From an uncultured Psychrobacter sp. (lineage in GTDB: Bacteria > Pseudomonadota > Gammaproteobacteria > Pseudomonadales > Moraxellaceae): a stretch of DNA of 64,000 bases. Below are positions 45,849-54,986 of this stretch, piece after piece. The DNA is taken from contig NZ_CANMAH010000007.1 of the NCBI RefSeq assembly GCF_947495825.1, positions 1 to 64,000 of the forward strand, given 5' to 3'. Below the pieces are notes generated by a model. It worked only from the letters and a program-made list of their open reading frames with translations, had not been told where the DNA came from and made no database searches. Position 1 is the stretch's first letter. Every line of letters starts with the position of its first letter. The position numbers were made by a program, and so were the translations under genes.

Positions 45849-46705
45849 GTTTGTTTAAACGACAAAAGAGTCGCAAAGAAAAAATAGCGGCAATCGAAGA
45901 CAGCTCATTGGATCAAACAGACGTTGCATCCGATGATAGTTCTGATGATATGTTGAACAAGCTTGTCGATATGCCCATCACTGAGCATTTGATAGAGCTA
46001 CGTAGCCATTTAATCAAAATATGCGCGGCGATATTAGTAATATTTTTGGCATTGGTTGGGTTTTCACGCGAGCTATATAACTTTTTATCTGACCCATTGG
46101 TCGCGCAGCTGCCAGTCAATTCGACCATGATTGCGACAGATATTACTTCCAATTTTATGGCACCGATACGCCTAACTGTATTCGTTGCCGCCTTCGTAGC
46201 GATGCCTTACATTCTCTATCAAATTTGGTCGTTTGTCGCTCCAGGCTTATATAAAAAAGAGAAAAGAATCGCTATACCAGTACTGACATCATCTATCTTT
46301 TTATTTTATGCTGGTGTCGCCTTCTCTTATTTTATTGTGCTTAAAGGTGTTTTAAGGTTCTTTATCGTATTTGCGCCACAAAACGTATTACCAATGACTG
46401 ATATCGACAGTTATTTGAGTTTTGCGCTAAAACTATTCATGGTATTTGGCTTGACGTTTGAGATCCCTGTAGTCACCTTACTATTGATATTGGTTGGTAT
46501 CGTCTCCATTCAGGGTTTAGAAGACAAGCGGCGCTATATCATCGTTGGTTGCTTCGCTATTGCAGCGGTTGTAACGCCACCAGATGGTGTGTCTATGTTG
46601 ATGTTAGCAATTCCCATGTGGTTGCTGTTTGAGCTTGGGCTATTATTGGCTAAAATATTAATTAAAGAAGATAAAAGCGCGACCTTAACATCTGATAATG
46701 ACTAA
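45845..46705 (+). CDS. tatC: Sec-independent translocase protein TatC
   Basis: A 286-aa polytopic membrane protein, the twin-arginine signal receptor. After a polar N-terminus of about 45 residues come MPITEHLIELRSHL (cytoplasmic face with the conserved Glu), six predicted helices, IWSFVAPGLYKKEKR and ITPPDG-like VVTPPDGVSMLMLAIPMWLLFE. Translational coupling to tatB through ATGA. A terminator follows. Confidence 0.97.
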   Translation: MSLFKRQKSRKEKIAAIEDSSLDQTDVASDDSSDDMLNKLVDMPITEHLIELRSHLIKICAAILVIFLALVGFSRELYNFLSDPLVAQLPVNSTMIATDITSNFMAPIRLTVFVAAFVAMPYILYQIWSFVAPGLYKKEKRIAIPVLTSSIFLFYAGVAFSYFIVLKGVLRFFIVFAPQNVLPMTDIDSYLSFALKLFMVFGLTFEIPVVTLLLILVGIVSIQGLEDKRRYIIVGCFAIAAVVTPPDGVSMLMLAIPMWLLFELGLLLAKILIKEDKSATLTSDND

Positions 46706-46856
46706 GTTGGTAGTATTGAGTTTACTGAGTATCAATAGCCAACTGAGTAAAATCGACAGCGTATTTAACTTAAATTTAACTGACGTTACGTCAATTATCT
46801 ACCCACCTTTCATACATCGCTCTCTTCATTTGTTATCATGACCGAACTGCCAGCCA

Positions 46857-46888
46857 GCCATTGTTGATCTGACTCAGTGGCTTTTTTT
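46857..46888 (+). terminator. Terminator of the tatABC unit
   Basis: GCCATTG / CAGTGGC (7 bp with one G-U), 11-nt loop, followed by TTTTTTT. Confidence 0.65.
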
Positions 46889-46933
46889 GGCCCAGTTGTT
46901 TTTAATCACTTTTTGTACTTTAGGTAGCTTTTT

Positions 46934-48430
46934 ATGTCCGCATCTATGCCAGCTTATATGAGCGATCCCACTGATGAGCAGCTCAGCGCGCTTAATATGG
47001 CCATGGATCATAAGTCATTTAAAGTAGTCGCTTATGCAGGTGCTGGTAAAACCACAACGTTGAAACTTATCGGTGAGCGCTTGCGTGGACGCGGCTTATA
47101 TCTAGCGTTTAACAAAGCCATCGCCAATGATGCAAGGCAAAAATTTCCAAGTCACGTAGACTGCCGTACCTTTCATTCGCTTGCTTATCGCCATGTCGCT
47201 CGTGACATTACGGCCAAACTATCTTTGCCACGCTTTTCACCCAAACGCCTTGGCGATGATTTGGGCTTGCAGCCTGTACAAGTACGGCGCCAGATGGATG
47301 GTATTAATAAATATATTACGCTAACACCCGCTAGATTAGCGCGTTTTGTCAGTGACGCAGTTAGTAACTTTTGTAGTACTCATGCCAGCTACCCTGCACC
47401 AAGGCATATTTTATTTCCAAGCTGGCTCGATGAGTCTGATGCCGAGCAGCTACGTGAGATGCTCTACCCTGCTGTTGAACAGCGCTGGTTACAGTCTATT
47501 GATGCCCGCCATCCTGCTGGTATCGGTCATGATATCTATCTAAAATTATGGGCGCTATCTAAGCCCAGCATTCCTGCAGACTTCATTTTGTTTGATGAAG
47601 CGCAAGATGCTGACCCGCTCATGATGGGTATTTTGACTCAGCAATCAAAGCAAGTGATCTATGTTGGCGACGCTCATCAGCAGATTTATGAGTGGCGCGG
47701 TGCAGTCAATGCGATGAAAAAGCTACCACTGCCGCAAACACTATTAACCCAATCTTTTCGCTTCGGTGAGCCAATTGCTGAAGTGGCCAATACTTTATTA
47801 AAGGCACTACAAGAAGATGTGCCTCTCAAAGGCAATCCAGACAAACACTCATCTACTGAAAAAGGTATGGTACACAGTAAAAAAGATGCCATCCTTTGCC
47901 GTACCAATGCGGCTGCCATGGCGCAGCTATTAACTGGACTTAAACTTGGTCATCGCGTGGCGCTGCAAGCCGATACCGATCGTATGCTCAAATTCTGTCA
48001 AGCCGCCGAAAACCTAAAAAACGGCAAATCTGCTTATGGTGTGCCTGAATTGGCCTATTTTTATAATTGGGGCGATGTACAAGAATACTCTGAAACCAAT
48101 GAAGGTAGCGATCTTAAAACTTTGGTCAAACTGGTCGATGATCACGGCACCAATGTCCTAAGCCAAGCGGTCAATAGTTTGACCAGCATCGACAATGCCG
48201 ATTATGTAATTTCAACCGCGCATAAAGCGAAGGGGCTTGAATGGTCGCGCGTTCAGCTCGACGATGATTTTTATTATGATGTCACAACGAATGGCGTGAA
48301 GATTAATCCTGAGGAATTACGCTTACTTTATGTCGCTTGTACACGTGCGCAGGCCAATTTAGATGTGCATAATATTCAAGACTTGATATCAGGATTACAG
48401 ACTGGCAAAAAAGTGATTTATGGAAATTAA
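46934..48430 (+). CDS. UvrD/Rep-like superfamily 1 DNA helicase
   Basis: A 498-aa SF1A helicase. Walker A AYAGAGKTTTL (33-43), LAFNKAIANDARQKFP (Ia), FILFDEAQDADPLM (II), IYVGDAHQQIYEWRGA (III), LTQSFRFG (IV), ISTAHKAKGLEWSRV (V) and LLYVACTRAQ (VI). It is shorter than UvrD (720 aa), lacking much of the 1B/2B regions, and recalls the stand-alone Fbh1-like helicases. A role in repair or restart of replication is likely but unspecified. Its 3' end overlaps dusC by 11 bp. Confidence 0.9.
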   Translation: MSASMPAYMSDPTDEQLSALNMAMDHKSFKVVAYAGAGKTTTLKLIGERLRGRGLYLAFNKAIANDARQKFPSHVDCRTFHSLAYRHVARDITAKLSLPRFSPKRLGDDLGLQPVQVRRQMDGINKYITLTPARLARFVSDAVSNFCSTHASYPAPRHILFPSWLDESDAEQLREMLYPAVEQRWLQSIDARHPAGIGHDIYLKLWALSKPSIPADFILFDEAQDADPLMMGILTQQSKQVIYVGDAHQQIYEWRGAVNAMKKLPLPQTLLTQSFRFGEPIAEVANTLLKALQEDVPLKGNPDKHSSTEKGMVHSKKDAILCRTNAAAMAQLLTGLKLGHRVALQADTDRMLKFCQAAENLKNGKSAYGVPELAYFYNWGDVQEYSETNEGSDLKTLVKLVDDHGTNVLSQAVNSLTSIDNADYVISTAHKAKGLEWSRVQLDDDFYYDVTTNGVKINPEELRLLYVACTRAQANLDVHNIQDLISGLQTGKKVIYGN

Positions 48431-49415
48431 GCAGCAATTTTTTAAACAACCCGTCCGCCTCCTTGCGCCTATGGAGGGGTTAACTGACCCCCTGATGCGC
48501 CAAATCTTGACTCAAATTGCGTCAGATTTGGGCCGTCCTTATGATTGGTCAGTTAGTGAGTTTATTCGCGTAACTCAAACTGTCTTGCCCGTGCATGTAT
48601 TTTATAAATATGTACCTGAGCTGCACCATGACGCAAAAACCGCATCTGGTACCCCCATTCATATTCAGCTGCTTGGTAGCGAAGCGCAGTTGATGGCTGA
48701 GAATGCTGCCTACGCATGTGAGCTGGGTGCGCCTGCTATCGATATCAACTTTGGTTGTCCTGCCAAGACGGTCAACAATCACCGAGGCGGCTCTGTACTA
48801 TTGGATGAGCCAGAAGTCATGTATGAGATTATCAGTGCGGTACGGCGGGCAGTGCCTACTCACATTCCAGTCTCTGCCAAGATTCGCTTGGGCTATACTG
48901 ATACCAGTCGTATGGATGATATTCGCGGGGCGATTAGCGATAGCGGTGCAGACTGGCTTACTATTCACGCGCGTACCAAAACTCAAGGTTATAAGCCACC
49001 TGCTTATTGGGACAAGATTAAAGCATTTAACAAACTTAGTATTCCAGTCATTGCCAACGGCGAGATTTGGAATGCAGAACAATCAAAACACTGTATGGTG
49101 CAGTCAGGGACAACACATCTTATGTTAGGGCGCGGCGCTGTTACTCGTCCAGATCTGATTGCACAGATTGACCATAACAATCAGCAGAATCTAGGTAGTA
49201 ACGCAACCTTATTATGGCAAGATTTGATTACGCATCAGATTAAGTTTTTGGAAGGTCAAGCCAAAAACGATGTGGTCTTGGTTGGTCGCTATAAACAGTG
49301 GCTTGGCATGCTTACTAAAGGCTATAGTGAAGCGCAAATACTGTGGGAAAATGTCAAACGAGAAAAAAATAAAGCGACTATTATAGCTGCGCTACAGTCG
49401 AGTACGCAGTCATAA
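48420..49415 (+). CDS. dusC: tRNA-dihydrouridine(16) synthase
   Basis: A 331-aa FMN enzyme reducing uridine in the tRNA D-loop. APMEGLTDPLMR near the start, the catalytic Cys113 in NFGCPAKTVN, HRGGSVLLDEPE, VSAKIRLGYTD, LTIHARTKTQGY, VIANGEIWN and LGRGAVTRPDL fit Dus, and the overall pattern is closest to DusC. It overlaps the helicase gene by 11 bp, suggesting coupling. E. coli DusC is 315 aa. Confidence 0.93.
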   Translation: MEIKQQFFKQPVRLLAPMEGLTDPLMRQILTQIASDLGRPYDWSVSEFIRVTQTVLPVHVFYKYVPELHHDAKTASGTPIHIQLLGSEAQLMAENAAYACELGAPAIDINFGCPAKTVNNHRGGSVLLDEPEVMYEIISAVRRAVPTHIPVSAKIRLGYTDTSRMDDIRGAISDSGADWLTIHARTKTQGYKPPAYWDKIKAFNKLSIPVIANGEIWNAEQSKHCMVQSGTTHLMLGRGAVTRPDLIAQIDHNNQQNLGSNATLLWQDLITHQIKFLEGQAKNDVVLVGRYKQWLGMLTKGYSEAQILWENVKREKNKATIIAALQSSTQS

Positions 49416-49440
49416 TTAGCCGCTTTTATGTTCAATACCT

Positions 49441-49465
49441 GTATAACCTTTTATAAAGGTTATAC
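49441..49465. repeat. Perfect inverted repeat between dusC and the MAPEG gene
   Basis: GTATAACCTT / AAGGTTATAC around TTATA, in the convergent gap. There is no T-run, so it is at best a weak bidirectional terminator. Confidence 0.5.
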
Positions 49466-49525
49466 GGCTTAGATAATTACGTAGCTAATAGCTATTAGTA
49501 GTTGTTTTTAACTTTCAGCTACAAA

Positions 49526-49951
49526 CTAAGTGCTAATTCTAATCGCCAGATAAAACAACATCAAACAGCATATGATTGACAATACCCAAAGCACTGAACG
49601 AAACATTGATAAGTTGGCAATATAAGCCATGCCATAACCAATACGAATCAGCACATATAACCATGCCAAAGTATTGATAATCGTTTGCGGAACAAAGAAT
49701 AACATCGCAACCAATACCGCTGCCAAAAAGACAGGTAGGGTCTCATAACTATTTTGCTGAGCGGCATTAGCACGTGCTGCCACTCCTGTCGTGCGTTGCA
49801 AGAAATCACGTGGATGTGCATTGTCAGCCAATCTAAAGCCACCGACAGCTTTTGCTAACAGCGCCATGGCCAGTGGAAGCAAACTTGCAACCACCATCGC
49901 CCAAATTGCGGCTGCAGCGGTGTCAGGAATTAACCTAAATAATGCACTCAT
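49526..49951 (-). CDS. MAPEG family membrane protein
   Basis: A 141-aa protein with four hydrophobic segments. The family signature appears as RANAAQQNSYETLPVFLAAV, with the Arg, Asn and Glu that in microsomal glutathione transferases shape the glutathione site. Preceding NAHPRDF is also common in bacterial members. Glutathione transferase or peroxidase activity is possible but unproven for bacterial proteins. It lies 14 bp after the OsmC gene on the same strand, so the two, both potentially oxidative-stress related, are probably one operon. Confidence 0.93.
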   Translation of the reverse strand: MSALFRLIPDTAAAAIWAMVVASLLPLAMALLAKAVGGFRLADNAHPRDFLQRTTGVAARANAAQQNSYETLPVFLAAVLVAMLFFVPQTIINTLAWLYVLIRIGYGMAYIANLSMFRSVLWVLSIICCLMLFYLAIRIST

Positions 49952-49965
49952 AATTATCTCTACCC

Positions 49966-50379
49966 TTACCCTGCAATAACTTCAAAATCATGAGTAACAT
50001 TCACTCCGCCCTGCACCAACATCCGACTGGCTGAGCAGTACTTTTCTGCTGACAACTGAATAGCTTTCTCGACTTGCTTATCTTTGATATCTTGACCGGT
50101 TACCACAAAGTGCATATGAATATCAGTATATACCGCTGGTACGGTCTCAGCACGCTGCGCCGTCAGCTCACAGCGTACGTCCGTCACGTCTTGGCGAGAC
50201 TTTTGCAAAATTGCTACTACGTCATAACTGGCACAACCTCCAAGCCCCAATAGTATCAGCTCCATCGGGCTTGCGCCTTTTTCTTTATCCGCATCGATTT
50301 GTACGTTATGTCCTGATGGTGACACACCCATAAATGCTTTGTTGTCTTGCCAAGTAACGCTCGCTTTTGACTCTGCCAT
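49966..50379 (-). CDS. OsmC family protein (YhfA-like)
   Basis: A 137-aa protein of the OsmC/Ohr superfamily. The two redox cysteines are C49 (LLGLGGCASYDVV) and C115 (AEKYCSASRML). SPMELILLGLGGCA is typical of the YhfA branch rather than Ohr. It may reduce organic peroxides; the substrate is not known. ATG 50379 is preceded by AAGGA at about 10 nt; a start 6 codons earlier is less likely. It appears to lead an operon with the MAPEG gene. Confidence 0.92.
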   Translation of the reverse strand: MAESKASVTWQDNKAFMGVSPSGHNVQIDADKEKGASPMELILLGLGGCASYDVVAILQKSRQDVTDVRCELTAQRAETVPAVYTDIHMHFVVTGQDIKDKQVEKAIQLSAEKYCSASRMLVQGGVNVTHDFEVIAG

Positions 50380-50812
50380 AATCCGCTGTCCTTTCATAAA
50401 TTTTGATTAAAACCATTAGATATTCTTGTATTTAATAATATTAACAGTACAAGGTTAGTTTAGCATAGGATAAAACGGGGTTTTATAGACGATCTGTCAT
50501 ATAGCACAAGTCATTTTTATCGCATTAACCACATTACTATATACCACTGTACTTTTTCTATCGGCTGATAAGCTTAATTAAATTATCAAACCTACAAAAC
50601 CTTTTATTCAAGCCATTGATTTTAAACGTTTAAATTTGTGAAACATTTTATAGCAAAATACTGTTACACATTTGGTCTATTTCTTGTTTTAATGATGGTA
50701 ATAAAGCTTGTTTTACTAGTATGAATATACCATTCACCTAACAATAATTATGATTGTTATATTTTTATACTGTTGAGATAAGCTGTTTTTAAATAACTTT
50801 AAGGGTTTGTTC
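50380..50812. other. AT-rich divergent spacer between the OsmC gene and rppH
   Basis: No gene, RNA or hairpin that I recognise in this 430-bp stretch; it should carry both promoters. Confidence 0.4.
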
Positions 50813-51334
50813 ATGATAGATGCAGACGGCTTTCGCGCCAATGTCGGCATCATCTTAGCAAATACACAGGGGCAAGTTCTGTGGGCGAAACGTATTGGTC
50901 ACAACGCTTGGCAGTTCCCGCAAGGCGGTATCGATCGCGGAGAGACGCCGATGGATGCGATGTACCGGGAGCTCTGGGAAGAGGTCGGATTATATCCTCG
51001 TCATGTAGACTTATTGGCAGTTACGCAAGATTGGTTGCGTTATCGTCTGCCAAAGCGCTACATGCGCCATGGACAACATCCGCTGTGTATTGGGCAAAAA
51101 CAAAAATGGTTTTTGCTGCGCTTAGATGAGCCGAACGCGCAACATATCCGCTTTGATGCGGGTAAACCTGAGTTTGATCACTGGCAGTGGGTCAGTTACT
51201 GGTATCCACTAGGACAAGTGATTCACTTTAAACGCGGGGTATACCGCCGTGCTTTGCAAGAATTGGCACGCGAGTTACCCCTTAGACAAGAGCTAATTAT
51301 TCCTGAACAGGACAATCATTTGTTGATGGAATAA
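50813..51334 (+). CDS. rppH: RNA pyrophosphohydrolase
   Basis: A 173-aa Nudix hydrolase that removes pyrophosphate from mRNA 5' ends and so triggers RNase E decay. The Nudix box spans residues 38-59 (begins GGIDRGETP, ends RELWEEVG). [23 protein letters not shown] and the [13 protein letters not shown] segment are RppH-specific. ATG 50813 has AAGGG 7 nt upstream. A long hairpin terminator follows the gene. Confidence 0.96.
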   Translation: MIDADGFRANVGIILANTQGQVLWAKRIGHNAWQFPQGGIDRGETPMDAMYRELWEEVGLYPRHVDLLAVTQDWLRYRLPKRYMRHGQHPLCIGQKQKWFLLRLDEPNAQHIRFDAGKPEFDHWQWVSYWYPLGQVIHFKRGVYRRALQELARELPLRQELIIPEQDNHLLME

Positions 51335-51364
51335 TTAGACAACCCGATGCAGAATGCATTACGG

Positions 51365-51414
51365 ATGCTCACATTGATATCTAGAAACTTTAGATATCAA
51401 TGTGAGCATTTTCT
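51365..51414. terminator. Long perfect hairpin, bidirectional terminator
   Basis: A 19-bp perfect stem (51365-51383 with 51391-51409, left arm starts ATGCTCACATTG) and a 7-nt loop, followed by TTTCT on the + strand. It lies between converging rppH and the NRDE gene and touches the stop codon of the latter. Confidence 0.85.
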
Positions 51415-52231
51415 ATGGCGTATTTGAATAATCAAATTCTCGGCTTGCAATATTAGCTTTAACTGTTGCTTCTTTGGCATCATTACGCAGCGTTAAAATA
51501 CTTTGTGTGCGGGTTCCATAGTTTGGTATTACTCCATCCTCAGGCCCTGTCAAATCTACAGGCTCAATATATACAGATGATAGTCTTTGTTCAATCGCAA
51601 TAGCCATGCCAGTATTCGGTAGCTTATTTGCTGGAGCTGGCATGTTATCCGATAACACATTAAATGCCGCATCTTGCCAATATTCAAGCGAGTTGTTTTC
51701 CGCAATTAGCGGCAGGACTTCTTGGCGTAGTCGTCCACGCAGGCGCTCAGTCTTAAACCAGCTATCTTCTGGCTGACCGTTAGAGAGGACATGCAAGCCT
51801 GCATACAAGGGTGTTGGTGCATGGCCGCGATTATTAACGATGACAGCCTGCGCTGCATCGCCAATAATGAGGTTAAAGCCTGCGTAGTCTTGCAAGCTGA
51901 TTTTCCGTGCAAAGTCCATCGGACTTATACTGCTGGACAAAAAATCCGTAACAAGCGCGCCACGTGAGCGTTCATCCAAACGTGCCTGCACACCATCGCG
52001 AAAGTTCAGTACGGCGGCCCAGCGTCCATTTTGCTCATACAAATCTGTATGTTGTTCTTGATGAATACCCAACCAAGTGCCACCACTTTGACTATCACGC
52101 CCAGCATAGATAGGTTTGTCAGACCACTGATGTAGCGGCTTAGTTGGGCGCTGCAAAAACTCATCGCGATTAGACAATAGTACTAATGGCAACTCATCAA
52201 ATAGTTGCCAAGCAATGGCGACGATGCACAT
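51413..52231 (-). CDS. NRDE family protein
   Basis: A 272-aa protein of the NRDE (TANGO2-like) family. It starts MCIVAIAW and carries LLSNRDEFLQRPT, the eponymous NRDE motif; Cys2 is the N-terminal nucleophile expected if the family is an Ntn hydrolase. GGTWLGI and VLNFRDG are further family features. Start 52231 has AAGGA 5 nt upstream; an in-frame start 12 codons earlier would hide Cys2. Function in bacteria unknown. Confidence 0.93.
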   Translation of the reverse strand: MCIVAIAWQLFDELPLVLLSNRDEFLQRPTKPLHQWSDKPIYAGRDSQSGGTWLGIHQEQHTDLYEQNGRWAAVLNFRDGVQARLDERSRGALVTDFLSSSISPMDFARKISLQDYAGFNLIIGDAAQAVIVNNRGHAPTPLYAGLHVLSNGQPEDSWFKTERLRGRLRQEVLPLIAENNSLEYWQDAAFNVLSDNMPAPANKLPNTGMAIAIEQRLSSVYIEPVDLTGPEDGVIPNYGTRTQSILTLRNDAKEATVKANIASREFDYSNTP

Positions 52232-52440
52232 AAAATTCCTTTTTATTTTAAAGTTTACAGTTGTCATAACACAGCTTTACATCTTAGCGGTTTTCTACTT
52301 TTCTTTCTAGACGTTACTAGGGTCAGATAAGTTGGTACGAAGAAACTGTTTACTCCTGTACTAACAGTTATTTGGTATGCCTAAGTAGCTATTTTTGCTA
52401 TTATGTCCCTCATTCTATTATCAATAATTATGACACTCTT

Positions 52441-53325
52441 ATGATGATTCATCCTCAGTATGACCCCGTGGCGCTATCCTTGGGTCCAGTAGAAGTACAC
52501 TGGTATGGCCTTATGTATTTATTAGCGTTTGGCGCCGCTTACGGTTTGGCTTGGTATCGCAGTACTAAGCGTGATAACTGGTCGACCGATATGGTCTCTG
52601 ACTTGGTATTTTTTGGTGCGCTCGGGGTTATATTAGGTGGTCGTATTGGCTACGTTTTGTTCTATCAGTTCGGTGAATTACTACAAAACCCAGCCTATCT
52701 CTTTAAAGTTTGGGAAGGCGGCATGTCGTTTCATGGCGGCTTGATCGGTGTCGGGCTTGGTATGCTGTATTTCGCCCGTAAATATAAAAAGTCACCTTTT
52801 CAAGTGCTCGACTTCATTGTACCTTGTGTGCCAACAGGGCTGTTATTCGGACGTATCGGCAACTACATTAACGGCGAGCTTTGGGGACGCATATCTGATG
52901 GCGGCTACAATTGGCTGACTTATTTTCCACAAGCGGCTGCCTTTGATATGCAGCAATTGCAAGCCAATCCTCAATTACAAGAGTTGATGATGGAAGTAAA
53001 TGGGCAATATCTACTACCGCGTCATCCTTCACAGCTTTATCAAGCGCTTACTGAAGGTCTGCTATTGTTTTTGTTATTGTGGTGGTATTCGTCCAAGCCG
53101 CGTCCGCGTATGGCGGTCACTGGCGTCTTTATGCTCGGTTATGGGTTTAGTCGCTTCATCGTTGAATTCTTTCGTCAGCCAGATGCCGATCAAGGCTTTA
53201 TCTTATTAGGCTGGGTTACTAAGGGACAGATACTAAGCGCTCCGATGATTCTTATCGGTATTTTACTAATTATTTATGCTTACAAGCGCGATATCTATGA
53301 CTGGGGTCGTCAGTCTGCCTATTAA
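52441..53325 (+). CDS. lgt: Prolipoprotein diacylglyceryl transferase
   Basis: A 294-aa inner-membrane enzyme making the first lipoprotein modification. About seven membrane helices; HWYGLMYLLAF, GGRIGYVLFYQ, EGGMSFHGGLIG and the Lgt signature GRIGNYINGELWGR with the essential Arg are present, as is RHPSQLYQALTEG. Start at ATG 52441 (MMIHPQYDPV); the frame is open 23 codons upstream. thyA follows after 70 bp, as in many bacteria. Confidence 0.97.
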   Translation: MMIHPQYDPVALSLGPVEVHWYGLMYLLAFGAAYGLAWYRSTKRDNWSTDMVSDLVFFGALGVILGGRIGYVLFYQFGELLQNPAYLFKVWEGGMSFHGGLIGVGLGMLYFARKYKKSPFQVLDFIVPCVPTGLLFGRIGNYINGELWGRISDGGYNWLTYFPQAAAFDMQQLQANPQLQELMMEVNGQYLLPRHPSQLYQALTEGLLLFLLLWWYSSKPRPRMAVTGVFMLGYGFSRFIVEFFRQPDADQGFILLGWVTKGQILSAPMILIGILLIIYAYKRDIYDWGRQSAY

Positions 53326-53395
53326 GACGTTTTAAAATTAAGACGCATGAAAATTGAGATACATCAAAACCAAAGATTATGGAATCTAAAAAGTC

Positions 53396-54256
53396 ATGAT
53401 TACTACTAAGAACGAAGCAGCTTATCTTGATTTATTGAAGCTAGTATTGACTGACGGTACTGAAAAAGGGGATCGTACGGGCACAGGTACGCTAAGCCAT
53501 TTTGGCGCGCAGCTGCGTTTTGACTTAGCGGATGGTTTTCCACTGTTAACCACTAAAAAAGTTCACTTCAAATCTATCGTCTATGAGCTATTATGGTTTT
53601 TAAGCGGTAGTACTCACGTTGATTATTTGCAAGAGAATGGCGTACGCATTTGGAATGAATGGGCAACAGCGGAGCAGACAGCGCGCTTCAATCGTCCTGC
53701 TGGCGATTTAGGGCCAGTATACGGTCACCAGTGGCGCAACTATGGCGCGACTAAAAATGAGGGAGGTCGCTATAATAATGACGGCGTCGATCAAATCGCT
53801 CAAGTGGTTGAGCAAATCAAGACCAACCCTAACTCCAGACGTTTAATCGTCTCAGGCTGGAATCCAGGTGAAGCCGAGCAAGTTGCCCTACCGCCTTGCC
53901 ACACGCTGTTTCAGTTCTTTGTTGCAGACAACAAGCTGTCCTGCCAGCTTTACCAGCGTTCAGCAGATTTATTCTTAGGTGTACCGTTTAATATCGCCAG
54001 CTATGCCCTACTGACTCACATGATTGCGCAGGTTTGCGGACTGGGCGTGGGCGAATTTATCTGGACGGGCGGTGATTGTCATATTTATCAAAACCACCGT
54101 GAGCAAGTCGAGCTGCAACTGACGCGCGAGCTTTATACGCTACCAACATTGACGCTTAACCCTGACGTCGATGATATTTTTGCGTTTAACTATGAAGATA
54201 TCAGCGTTGATGGTTATGAGTCGCATCCCGCTATCAAAGCAAAAGTTGCGGTATAA
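53396..54256 (+). CDS. thyA: Thymidylate synthase
   Basis: A 286-aa enzyme methylating dUMP to dTMP with methylenetetrahydrofolate. Catalytic Cys168 in [24 protein letters not shown] with the phosphate-binding Arg, [32 protein letters not shown] and the DxxxxNY motif ([10 protein letters not shown]) are intact. It is about 20 residues longer than E. coli ThyA, through a loop near residues 93-130. It sits in an lgt-thyA-folA unit. Confidence 0.97.
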   Translation: MITTKNEAAYLDLLKLVLTDGTEKGDRTGTGTLSHFGAQLRFDLADGFPLLTTKKVHFKSIVYELLWFLSGSTHVDYLQENGVRIWNEWATAEQTARFNRPAGDLGPVYGHQWRNYGATKNEGGRYNNDGVDQIAQVVEQIKTNPNSRRLIVSGWNPGEAEQVALPPCHTLFQFFVADNKLSCQLYQRSADLFLGVPFNIASYALLTHMIAQVCGLGVGEFIWTGGDCHIYQNHREQVELQLTRELYTLPTLTLNPDVDDIFAFNYEDISVDGYESHPAIKAKVAV

Positions 54257-54304
54257 AGACTGTTTTTTACTTCATATTACTGATGAGAATAATAAGGATA
54301 TATT

Positions 54305-54877
54305 ATGAGTTATGCCCATACTGAAGTTGCCCAAATCGTCGCTATCGGTAGCAATCGCTGTATTGGTAAAGATAACGAGCTGCCGTGGCATATCTCAGCA
54401 GACTTGCAGCACTTTAAAAAAATGACCACCAAACAAACTGATGGCGAGATTCAAGGTATCGTCATTATGGGGCGTAAGACTTTTGAATCGATGAACAGTA
54501 AGCCATTGCCAAAGCGCGTTAGCTTTATCATTACGACACAGCTAGATTATGCTGAGCAAAAAGGTCTCAAAGACCGTGATGATGTATATGTGGTCCATAA
54601 TTTAGATGATGCTTTAACGCAAGCGGCAAGCCTTGCGCATGGTGCCCATCTTGATACGATTTGGGTTATCGGCGGTGAGCGGGTATTTAGTGATGCCTTT
54701 ATGTACACTGATCGTATTGAGCTGACGTATGTAGACACCGAAATATTCGATTGCGATGCTTTTTATCCAGAGCTGCCAAGCGAGTTTGAAGTCGCAGAAG
54801 AGTCTGAGCAAATGAGTGATGAGAAAAGTGGATTGGATTTTAAGTTTGTGACTTATAGAAAAAAATTCACTGAGTAA
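54305..54877 (+). CDS. folA: Dihydrofolate reductase
   Basis: A 190-aa NADPH enzyme regenerating tetrahydrofolate, which thyA consumes. IVAIGSNRCIGKDNELPWHISADLQHFKK has the catalytic acidic residue in the expected strand-helix unit; VIMGRKTFESM and IWVIGGERVF complete the fold. It is about 30 residues longer than E. coli FolA, with an insert near TKQTDGEIQG. AAGGA precedes the ATG. A very strong terminator follows. Confidence 0.96.
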   Translation: MSYAHTEVAQIVAIGSNRCIGKDNELPWHISADLQHFKKMTTKQTDGEIQGIVIMGRKTFESMNSKPLPKRVSFIITTQLDYAEQKGLKDRDDVYVVHNLDDALTQAASLAHGAHLDTIWVIGGERVFSDAFMYTDRIELTYVDTEIFDCDAFYPELPSEFEVAEESEQMSDEKSGLDFKFVTYRKKFTE

Positions 54878-54910
54878 TAGAAGCTATTTTACGAAAAATA
54901 TTAAAAAATT

Positions 54911-54949
54911 GGGGCTGCCTTAGAATCATCTAAGGCAGCCCCGTTTTTT
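54911..54949. terminator. Strong bidirectional terminator between folA and uvrC
   Basis: GGGGCTGCCTTAGA pairs perfectly with TCTAAGGCAGCCCC (14 bp, 4-nt loop), flanked by AAAAAATT and GTTTTTT. Confidence 0.95.
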
Positions 54950-54986
54950 ATTGCCATAAGTCCGAATTGAGCAAATATCAATCGGC

